Shown: positions 1 to 5,216 of the stretch, in pieces
Position numbering within the stretch: the first letter of the stretch is position 1
Layout of the letters: each line of letters opens with the position of its first letter
Source: Neisseriaceae bacterium
GTDB taxonomy: Bacteria > Pseudomonadota > Gammaproteobacteria > Burkholderiales > UBA11063
Length of the DNA stretch: 5,223 nt
Assembly (NCBI GenBank): GCA_947441745.1
Contig: CANEUJ010000103.1
Span: 1 to 5,223, forward strand
Direction of reading: 5' to 3'
The notes under the pieces: generated by a model
What the model saw: only the letters and a program-made list of their open reading frames with translations
What the model was told of the DNA's origin: nothing
Databases searched by the model: none
Program-made: the position numbers and the translations under genes

Positions 1-137
1 TGGTTATGCCTGGAGATAACGTACATATCAATGTTGAGTTGATTGCTCCCATTGCGATGGAAGAAGGACTACGTTTTGCCGTTCGTGAGGGTGGTAGAAC
101 TGTTGGTGCTGGCGTTGTTTCTAAGATTATGGCATAA
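1..137 (+). CDS. tuf: Elongation factor Tu, C-terminal fragment (5' end outside window)
   Basis: The reading frame enters from the left edge (first complete codon at 3) and encodes the last 44 residues of EF-Tu, ending at TAA 135-137. The sequence begins VMPGDNVHINVELIAP and contains EEGLRFAVREGGRTVGAGVV, the hallmark end of EF-Tu domain 3. EF-Tu is the cytosolic GTPase that carries aminoacyl-tRNA to the ribosome; this part of domain 3 helps contact tRNA and Ts. The Ala and Glu in 'RFAVREGG' correspond to E. coli A375 and E378, where kirromycin-resistance changes occur, and both are wild type here. The tail SKIMA is slightly unusual (AKVLG in E. coli). The next gene, rpsJ, starts 12 bases after the stop, so the two are probably cotranscribed as the end of a str-type operon (rpsL-rpsG-fusA-tuf), though the upstream genes are not visible. 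Identification is very secure; which tuf copy this is cannot be told. Confidence 0.97.
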   Translation, partial: VMPGDNVHINVELIAPIAMEEGLRFAVREGGRTVGAGVVSKIMA

Positions 138-141
138 GGTA
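136..141 (+). promoter_or_regulatory. Ribosome binding site of rpsJ, overlapping the tuf stop codon
   Basis: AAGGTA begins inside the tuf stop codon (TAA 135-137). The AAGG core ends 10 bases before the rpsJ ATG at 150. It is the only Shine-Dalgarno-like stretch in the 12-base gap and supports that start. Its overlap with the tuf terminator codon suggests ribosomes finishing tuf may reinitiate on rpsJ. Confidence 0.65.
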
Positions 142-149
142 GAAATAAT

Positions 150-464
150 ATGCAACAAAAACAAAATATTCGTATTCGCCTAAAAGGTTACGATCATGTA
201 TTAACTGACAAATCTGCTCAAGAGATTGTTGAAACTGCAAAACGTACTGGTGCTATGGTTAAAGGTCCAATTCCTTTGCCTACTAAGAAAGAGCGTTTTG
301 ACTTGTTGCGTTCACCACATGTGAACAAAACATCTCGCGATCAGTTAGAAATCAGAACTCATTTACGTTTGATGGAAATAGTTGAGCCATCTGATCGTAC
401 AATTGATGCACTTATGAAGCTAGATTTACCTGCTGGGGTTGATGTAGAAATCAAACTTAAGTAG
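150..464 (+). CDS. rpsJ: 30S ribosomal protein S10 (NusE)
   Basis: The 104-residue product matches S10 along its whole length (E. coli S10 is 103 residues). Recognisable blocks are NIRIRLKGYDH (6-16), AQEIVETAKRTGAMVKGPIP (24-43), the ribosome-penetrating loop around FDLLRSPHVNKTSRDQ, and the C-terminal DALMKLDLPAGVDVEIKL. S10 sits in the head of the 30S subunit. As NusE it also binds NusB in the transcription antitermination complex. The valine in 'SPHVNK' (E. coli V57, site of tetracycline/tigecycline-resistance changes) is wild type. ATG at 150 is supported by AAGG 10 bases upstream. The loop sequence is more like betaproteobacterial than enterobacterial S10, from memory. It follows tuf closely, but a terminator lies 16 bases after its stop and rplC is absent, so S10 is the last gene of its unit here instead of the first of the S10 operon. 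Confidence 0.98.
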   Translation: MQQKQNIRIRLKGYDHVLTDKSAQEIVETAKRTGAMVKGPIPLPTKKERFDLLRSPHVNKTSRDQLEIRTHLRLMEIVEPSDRTIDALMKLDLPAGVDVEIKLK

Positions 465-539
465 TAAATACTAAGATAATAAAAAAGGATGTCTATTTAG
501 ACGTCCTTTTTTTAATATTTATATATTTAAAGCCTGAGG
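465..539. other. Intergenic gap between convergent rpsJ and transporter gene
   Basis: A 75-base AT-rich gap between two converging genes. Apart from the hairpin terminator at 481-513 it holds only AT-rich filler (for example TTTAATATTTATATATTTAA after the hairpin). No promoter, small gene or RNA is apparent. Confidence 0.8.
481..513. terminator. Bidirectional intrinsic terminator
   Basis: The left arm AAAAAAGGATGTCT (481-494) and the right arm AGACGTCCTTTTTT (499-512) flank a four-base loop ATTT. All positions pair, with one G-T wobble (490/503), giving a core of about 8 pairs extended by A-T pairs. A run of seven T (507-513) follows on the plus strand and a run of six T on the minus strand (481-486 read in reverse). 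It lies 16 bases after rpsJ and 26 bases beyond the stop of the minus-strand transporter gene, so it can end both transcripts. It should be slightly stronger for rpsJ, because the wobble becomes an A-C mismatch in the minus-strand RNA. Confidence 0.92.
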
Positions 540-1787
540 TTATATGCGCATTTCAGTTTTTATAACATGCTTTTGGGGTTCTTTAATATAATAGCAAAGC
601 GCTATACATATCAAATTTCCAAGAGGTATGATTGCTAATGCAAATCTATAATTAGCAGCAGTTGCTAAATGGAATATATTGCCTTGAAGTAGGGTAGCCA
701 CAAATATCTGGAAGATTGGAGCACCAGCCATTAATACCATATTAGCAAATGCTAATGCAGTTCCACTAAGCTTGGGGTCTGCAGAATCTTTCACTATAGT
801 AAATGCTTGAAGATATCCAGAACAAAATAAACCTGATAAGAATAGCATAATAAACATCATTAGTTCATTGAGCCATGGAATTATTATAATACAAAAGTTT
901 ACTATGGTAATTCCTATTGCAGAGATAAGCATTATTTTTAGATGGTTGCCATAACTTTTTGATAAGAATCCCCACATTGGAGCGCCAACACCAACGCCTA
1001 TAAATACTATTGAGATCATGCTTGCTGCTAGTTCTGGTGAGTATTGATAAGTATTAGTTAAAAAACTTACCCCCCAAAGAGAGGTAAAAGCATTAAAAAT
1101 TGAAAATGCAAAAAACCCATATATACTACATAATACGACTTGTTTGTTTAGTATTAGAGATTTAATCTGTATCATGATCTCTACTAATGGCACAATATTA
1201 GCTTGACGTGGTTTGTCACGAAGATATGATTTGATTGCTATAGCCAAAATAATTGCAAATACTCCACATATAAACATAGATGTACGCCATGAGTTAGTTT
1301 TTAAAAAAAATCCGAGGGCAATTATACCTAATGTTATACAAATCATAGAAATGGTTTCGCCAATGCCGAGTATAAGGGCAAATTTATTTGCTTTAAAGTT
1401 ATCTAAAACCACTTTTAGCATTCCAATATAACCAAATGAAGCTCCAGTTCCCATTAGAAATCTGGCTATTACTGCTATATAATAGTTAGGGGAGAGAGAT
1501 AATAAAATACATCCTATGGCAAGTAGTAACGCTGCTATGAATAAAATCTTTTTGGTATTGAATCTGTCATATAATACCCCAACAGGCACTTGCATTAAAA
1601 CATATGTATAGAAAAATGCTGCAGATAAATTACTTACCTGTATAGTGCTTAGTTGAAAGTCTTTTGCCCAATATTCATTCATTAGGCTACTTGAGTTTTG
1701 TAGAAAAAACTGAAAAACTACAAATGAGGTAGCAATCAACCAGGATATGTAAGGATTAGTTTTTGGCAATGTAGAGTTTTGTGACAT
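540..1787 (-). CDS. Major facilitator superfamily (MFS) transporter, substrate unknown
   Basis: The product is 415 residues long, typical of 12-helix MFS permeases of the inner membrane. Hydrophobic segments lie at roughly 13-32, 52-74, 80-98, 102-125, 135-160, 168-188, then a basic cytoplasmic loop (189-215) and 216-238, 255-275, 284-303, 306-328, 343-368 and 380-402. The loop between helices 2 and 3 has the MFS signature G70xxxDR(74-75)xxxKK(79-80). Helix 4 carries R109xxxG, and helix 6 is preceded by SWR (166-168). The second-half signature is weak (GFLSKSYG, 273-280). There is no cleavable signal peptide. Substrate cannot be read from sequence; the general look (RFLMGTGASFGYIG) recalls metabolite permeases of Legionella- and Francisella-type bacteria, an impression only. 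The ATG start directly abuts the polA stop on the same strand, so it is probably translated from the polA transcript by reinitiation. No SD was sought inside polA as decisive. Transcription ends at 481-513. Confidence 0.9.
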   Translation of the reverse strand: MSQNSTLPKTNPYISWLIATSFVVFQFFLQNSSSLMNEYWAKDFQLSTIQVSNLSAAFFYTYVLMQVPVGVLYDRFNTKKILFIAALLLAIGCILLSLSPNYYIAVIARFLMGTGASFGYIGMLKVVLDNFKANKFALILGIGETISMICITLGIIALGFFLKTNSWRTSMFICGVFAIILAIAIKSYLRDKPRQANIVPLVEIMIQIKSLILNKQVVLCSIYGFFAFSIFNAFTSLWGVSFLTNTYQYSPELAASMISIVFIGVGVGAPMWGFLSKSYGNHLKIMLISAIGITIVNFCIIIIPWLNELMMFIMLFLSGLFCSGYLQAFTIVKDSADPKLSGTALAFANMVLMAGAPIFQIFVATLLQGNIFHLATAANYRFALAIIPLGNLICIALCYYIKEPQKHVIKTEMRI

Positions 1788-4499
1788 TTAGTGTGCCTCA
1801 TCCCAATTATCCGCGATTTTTATATCAACTGCCATCTTAACTTGAAGAGTAACTGTATTTGTCATTAAACGCGGGATATTATCTTTAACTATATCAACTT
1901 CATCAATTGGCACGTCAAATATTAGCTCATCATGTACTTGTAAAACTATTTTAGTTTTGAGTTGGTTTATTTTAAGCCACGCGTTTATCGACACCATAGC
2001 AAATTTTATAATATCTGCTGAGGTACCTTGCATGGGTGCGTTTAGTGCTACTCGCTCTTCTGCTTCTCTTATCATTCTATTAGCGGAGCTAATATTGGAT
2101 AGATAGATTTTACGCCCAAATACTGTTTGTACAAATCCATTTTCGTGGGCGAAATTAATTAAGCCATCCATACAGTCTTTGATTTTTGGGAATTTAGCAA
2201 AATAAGTATCGATATACAGTTTTGCAGTTGCTCTATCAATTCTTAAATCTTGTGCAAGACCAAATACGGTTTTACCATATAATAGGCTAAAATTAATTGT
2301 TTTAGCATAGCGACGTTCATCTTTAGTAATAGCATTAATAGGTTTGTGAAAAATCTCACTGGCTGTAATACTATGAATATCTTGATTATCATTAAATGCT
2401 TTAATTAAATTAGCATCATTAGATAAATGAGCTAAAATTCTTAGTTCAATTTGAGAGTAATCCGCACAGATTAGTTTATTACTAGTACTAGCAATAAAGC
2501 ATTGCCTAATTCTACGCCCCCAATCATTTTTAACTGGTATATTTTGTAAATTTGGATCCCTTGATGATAAGCGACCACTGGCTACAAATGCTTGATCAAA
2601 TGTAGTGTGCACACGAGCATTAACATCAGCTAATATTGGTAGTTTGGATACATAAGTATTTAGTAATTTGGTGAGAGTGCGGTATTCAAGCATATAGTTG
2701 GCTATTGTTATATTTTGTTCTGATAAAGTAGTTAGGGTGTCTTCATCAGTTGAGTATCCATTGGTATTTTTTTTAATCCCTGTAGTGGGTAATTCAAGTT
2801 TATTAAATAATATATCTTGTAATTGTTTGGTTGAGTTGATATTAAATACACAACCAACCTCTTTATATATTTTATTTTCTAACTCTGCTATCCCAGTGCT
2901 TAACTCTTGTTCTAATAATTTAAACTTGGCTATATCAAGTTTGATGCCATTAGTTTCAATTTCAACTAGAATCTGTGCAAGTGGTAATTCAACTTCAAGG
3001 TATAGCTTCAGTTCTTCTCTTGTCATTTCTGATCTGATTTTAGCTTCTAAATTACTAACATTATTAATTATTATTGTTACATTACGATCTGCTTGTTCAT
3101 CATTAAGCCATAGTGAATCTTTGGCAGGCTTGATATTAATAACTGGTAGATCAGCAGCTTCTGAGTTAAGGTATTCATTATAGATAGTTGATATTGTGTG
3201 CTTTTGTTTTGAATTTTTTATATAGTGGGCAAGTGTTAAATCACCTTTAAGATTATTTAGGGTAAATCCACATTTTGCTAAAAGCTGTAGCGTTTCTTTA
3301 GCGTTAGGTAATACCTTTGGTAAATTACTATTGAGTAATTGTTGAAGTAACGGCAAATAATCATTACTATTAGTTGTGTTATCAAATAAGTCGTCATTAC
3401 TTTGGGATATTGTGATTTTGTAGGAATTGGTTTCATTTGCAATTGCCACAGTTTTAATATTTTGGGGTTCTGGGTAACTATCACCTAAGATTAGTAGGGC
3501 AATAGTGGTATCTGATTTTATTAATCCATTTATTAGAGTTGCTAAAGCTTTTTGTGATTTGATTTCAATAAATTCTCGTGCTTGTATTTCGAGTGTAGAA
3601 TGAGTTATTTTTATTTGAGGTTTTTCTACAGATGTATTCTTAAATTCTTGTGTTAGCCAAGTCTTAAAGCCAAGCTCAGTATAAAACTTATGTAGGCTAT
3701 CAATATCAGGTTTGCTACAAATTAATTCATTAATATCATTAATATGATTTTCAGAATTAAGCTGTATATTAGTATCAATTGTAACAAGTTTTTTGGCAGT
3801 AGGAAGCCATGGAATTGCAGTTTGCAGGTTTTTACCGACAACACCAGTTATTGAGGTTGCATTAAGTATTATATTATCTAGTGTTTGGTACTCTGTTAGC
3901 CATTTAATAGCAGTTTTGGGGCCACATTTATCAACCCCTGGAATATTATCAACTTTATCTCCCACTAGTGATAAATAGTCGATGATTTGCTCTGGCTTAA
4001 CACCAAATTTATTAATAACCCCATTGATATCAAGAGTTTCATTAGTCATAGTATTAATTAAAGTAATATCATTATCTACTAATTGGGCAAAATCCTTATC
4101 TCCAGTAGCAATTAATACTTTTTTACCAGATTTTTTCCCAAGAATAGCAAGACTACCAATAATATCGTCAGCTTCAATTCCTGATTGGATAATTACGGGT
4201 ATTCCCATAGCTTTTATTATGCCGTATATGTCTTGTAATTGGCTTATTAAATCATTAGGTGTTTCAGTTCTGGTTGCTTTATATTCAGGGTGGATTTCAT
4301 CACGAAATGTTTTACCAGGAGCATCAAATACACATGCCCAATGGGTCGTAGTATATTTTTTTTGCATTAGTTTTAGCATATTGATTACACCGCGGGTGGC
4401 ACCTGTTGGTTTACCATTTGGTGAGGTCAGTGGGGGCATTGCATGAAATGCACGATATACAAACGATGAGCCATCAATTATTAAAATTGTATCTTCCAC
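1788..4499 (-). CDS. polA: DNA polymerase I, with a degenerate 3'-5' exonuclease domain
   Basis: The 903-residue product (E. coli Pol I is 928) fills gaps and removes RNA primers in replication and excision repair. The 5'-nuclease domain (about 1-290) keeps all the metal-binding acidic residues checked: D9, D59, E109, D111, D112, D134, D136, D181 and D184, a constant offset of 4 from E. coli. The polymerase domain (about 495-903) is intact: motif A DYSQIELR (D680), motif B R729/K733/F737/Y741, N820, Q824, and motif C H856-D857-E858. The middle domain (about 300-490) has normal length but has lost proofreading residues: E. coli D355 and E357 align with L336 and L338, D424 with T403, and Y497 with Asp; only D501 may survive as D471. 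The start is GTG at 4499. An in-frame stop lies 15 bases upstream, so no longer start is possible, and the product then begins at the conserved TILIIDGSS. A weak GGAAAAAAG precedes it. It is first in an operon with the transporter at 540-1787. Confidence 0.97.
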   Translation of the reverse strand: MEDTILIIDGSSFVYRAFHAMPPLTSPNGKPTGATRGVINMLKLMQKKYTTTHWACVFDAPGKTFRDEIHPEYKATRTETPNDLISQLQDIYGIIKAMGIPVIIQSGIEADDIIGSLAILGKKSGKKVLIATGDKDFAQLVDNDITLINTMTNETLDINGVINKFGVKPEQIIDYLSLVGDKVDNIPGVDKCGPKTAIKWLTEYQTLDNIILNATSITGVVGKNLQTAIPWLPTAKKLVTIDTNIQLNSENHINDINELICSKPDIDSLHKFYTELGFKTWLTQEFKNTSVEKPQIKITHSTLEIQAREFIEIKSQKALATLINGLIKSDTTIALLILGDSYPEPQNIKTVAIANETNSYKITISQSNDDLFDNTTNSNDYLPLLQQLLNSNLPKVLPNAKETLQLLAKCGFTLNNLKGDLTLAHYIKNSKQKHTISTIYNEYLNSEAADLPVINIKPAKDSLWLNDEQADRNVTIIINNVSNLEAKIRSEMTREELKLYLEVELPLAQILVEIETNGIKLDIAKFKLLEQELSTGIAELENKIYKEVGCVFNINSTKQLQDILFNKLELPTTGIKKNTNGYSTDEDTLTTLSEQNITIANYMLEYRTLTKLLNTYVSKLPILADVNARVHTTFDQAFVASGRLSSRDPNLQNIPVKNDWGRRIRQCFIASTSNKLICADYSQIELRILAHLSNDANLIKAFNDNQDIHSITASEIFHKPINAITKDERRYAKTINFSLLYGKTVFGLAQDLRIDRATAKLYIDTYFAKFPKIKDCMDGLINFAHENGFVQTVFGRKIYLSNISSANRMIREAEERVALNAPMQGTSADIIKFAMVSINAWLKINQLKTKIVLQVHDELIFDVPIDEVDIVKDNIPRLMTNTVTLQVKMAVDIKIADNWDEAH

Positions 4500-4502
4500 T
4501 AC

Positions 4503-4510
4503 TTTTTTCC
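4503..4510 (-). promoter_or_regulatory. Weak ribosome binding site for the GTG start of polA
   Basis: Read on the minus strand, GGAAAAAA lies a few bases before the GTG at 4499, with GGA about 8 bases away. It is a poor match to AGGAGG, but it is the only purine-rich candidate. Together with the GTG codon it suggests modest translation initiation for polA. Confidence 0.35.
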
Positions 4511-4538
4511 ATTAATGTTTAATTTTCATCAATTCTTG

Positions 4539-4612
4539 ACAGCATATTTAGAGCAAGAGCATGGATCCTCGATTCACGCTCAAACAGCAGAACTCGTAAG
4601 TCGAGGATGACG
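4539..4612 (-). repeat. Repeat element Y, copy 1 (orphan, next to polA)
   Basis: A 74-base element, oriented so that GTCATCC is its 5' end on the minus strand. Arms ATCCTCGATTCAC (4565-4577) and GTAAGTCGAGGAT (4596-4608) pair at 11 of 13 positions around an 18-base loop containing CAGCAG. It has a unique GCTCAAACAGCAGAACTC loop. It is not preceded by an X element, unlike the other three Y copies; only 39 bases of unique sequence separate it from the polA start. Confidence 0.9.
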
Positions 4613-4622
4613 AAAGAAATGT

Positions 4623-4660
4623 CATCCCAAACAGGAACTAGATGCTGATTTCACTCTCCA
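4623..4660 (+). repeat. Half-element C, copy 1
   Basis: A 38-base stretch beginning CATCCCAAACAGGAACTAGA. It matches the left arm of element X (CATCCCAAACAGGAACT) but continues into GATGCTGATTTCACTCTCCA and lacks the pairing arm GTTTGGGAT. It retains a full GTCATCCC start (from 4621), as X does. It looks like a truncated or rearranged X fixed in the unit. Confidence 0.8.
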
Positions 4661-4661
4661 C

Positions 4662-4718
4662 GTCATCCCAAACAGGAACTTTTTGCTGTTTCGATAAGAG
4701 TTTGGGATCCATGCCCTA
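4662..4718 (+). repeat. Repeat element X, copy 1
   Basis: A 57-base element starting GTCATCCC. Arms ATCCCAAAC (4665-4673) and GTTTGGGAT (4700-4708) pair perfectly over 9 bases around a 26-base loop with TTTTTGCTGTTTCG. It is followed by GGATCCATGC (4705-4714), which is the exact inverse of GCATGGATCC (4739-4748) in the adjoining Y copy 2. Confidence 0.9.
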
Positions 4719-4792
4719 ACAGCACATTTAGAGCAAGAGCATGGATCCTCGATTCACACTCATACAGCAGAATCCGTAAGTCGAGGATGACG
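4719..4792 (-). repeat. Repeat element Y, copy 2
   Basis: A 74-base element with arms at 4745-4757 and 4776-4788 (11 of 13 pair). Its loop reads ACTCATACAGCAGAATCC. It directly abuts X copy 1 in head-to-head orientation, so the X-Y pair spans 4662-4792 and is bounded by CGTCATCC (4661-4668) and GGATGACG (4785-4792). Confidence 0.9.
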
Positions 4793-4800
4793 AAAGAAAA

Positions 4801-4832
4801 AATATAACCATGTCGCTGTTTTACTTTTCTAA
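4801..4832. repeat. Array spacer segment, copy 1
   Basis: This segment begins AATATAACCATGTCGCTGTT and links Y copy 2 to half-element C copy 2. It recurs without change at 5015-5046 and is missing after Y copy 1, which accounts for the 30-base difference between periods. It has no internal hairpin that I can see. Confidence 0.8.
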
Positions 4833-4870
4833 CATCCCAAACATAAACTAGATGCTGATTTCACTCTCCA
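4833..4870 (+). repeat. Half-element C, copy 2
   Basis: A 38-base copy reading CATCCCAAACATAAACTAGA then GATGCTGATTTCACTCTCCA. The preceding bases are AA where copy 1 has GT, so the GTCATCC end is damaged here. It otherwise matches copy 1 with two substitutions (CATAAACT for CAGGAACT). Confidence 0.8.
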
Positions 4871-4871
4871 T

Positions 4872-4928
4872 GTCATCCCAAACAGGAACTTTTTGCTGTT
4901 TCGTTAAGAGTTTGGGATCCATGCCCTA
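4872..4928 (+). repeat. Repeat element X, copy 2
   Basis: A 57-base copy identical to X copy 1 except TCGTTAAGAG for TCGATAAGAG in the loop. Arms at 4875-4883 and 4910-4918 pair over 9 bases. GGATCCATGC lies at 4915-4924 and its inverse at 4949-4958. Confidence 0.9.
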
Positions 4929-5006
4929 ACAGCATATTTAGAGCAAGAGCATGGATCCTCGATTCACACTCAAACAAACAGCAGAATCCGTAAGTCGAGG
5001 ATGACG
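4929..5006 (-). repeat. Repeat element Y, copy 3 (4-base loop expansion)
   Basis: A 78-base copy with arms at 4955-4967 and 4990-5002. The loop reads CTCAAACAAACAGCAG where copy 1 has CTCAAACAGCAG, a short AAAC duplication typical of replication slippage. The stem is unchanged. Confidence 0.9.
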
Positions 5007-5014
5007 AAAGAAAA

Positions 5015-5046
5015 AATATAACCATGTCGCTGTTTTACTTTTCTAA
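5015..5046. repeat. Array spacer segment, copy 2
   Basis: Identical to the segment at 4801-4832, displaced by 214 bases. Confidence 0.8.
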
Positions 5047-5084
5047 CATCCCAAAAATGAACTTTTTGCTGATTTCACTCTCCA
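5047..5084 (+). repeat. Half-element C, copy 3
   Basis: A 38-base copy reading CATCCCAAAAATGAACTTTT then TGCTGATTTCACTCTCCA. Its ACTTTTTGCTG resembles the complete element X more than the other two C copies do. This supports C being a derivative of X, or reflects exchange between neighbouring copies. Confidence 0.75.
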
Positions 5085-5085
5085 C

Positions 5086-5142
5086 GTCATCCCAAACAGG
5101 AACTTTTTGCTGTTTCGATAAGAATTTGGGATCCATGCCCTA
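5086..5142 (+). repeat. Repeat element X, copy 3
   Basis: A 57-base copy. Arms at 5089-5097 and 5124-5132 pair over 8 bases; the ninth pair is lost because the right arm reads ATTTGGGAT instead of GTTTGGGAT. GGATCCATGC at 5129-5138 is inverted at 5163-5172. Confidence 0.9.
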
Positions 5143-5216
5143 ACAGCACATTTAGAGCAAGAGCATGGATCCTCGATTCACACTCATACAGCAGAATTCG
5201 TAAGTCGAGGATGACG
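5143..5216 (-). repeat. Repeat element Y, copy 4 (array continues off the window)
   Basis: A 74-base copy with arms at 5169-5181 and 5200-5212. Its loop is close to that of copy 2 (ATTCG for ATCCG). The GAAAGAAA that follows every Y runs into the window end, so another spacer or the far end of the array lies beyond 5223. Confidence 0.9.

Noticed and set aside
2698..3183. 161-codon open frame on the plus strand inside polA
   Set aside because: It lies antisense to a fully conserved polA region, has no SD, and its translation is low-complexity Ser/Leu/Ile sequence as expected from the reverse strand of a real gene.
3982..4446. 154-codon open frame on the plus strand inside polA
   Set aside because: Antisense to the conserved 5'-nuclease domain and with no recognisable protein features; a shadow frame.
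4510..4512. ATG as an alternative polA start
   Set aside because: It is out of frame with polA, and an in-frame TAA at 4512-4514 excludes any start upstream of the GTG at 4499.
4536..4541. TTGACA on the plus strand as a -35 promoter box pointing into the array
   Set aside because: No TATAAT-like hexamer lies 16-18 bases downstream (the sequence there is GAGCATGG), and part of the box belongs to the repeat edge.
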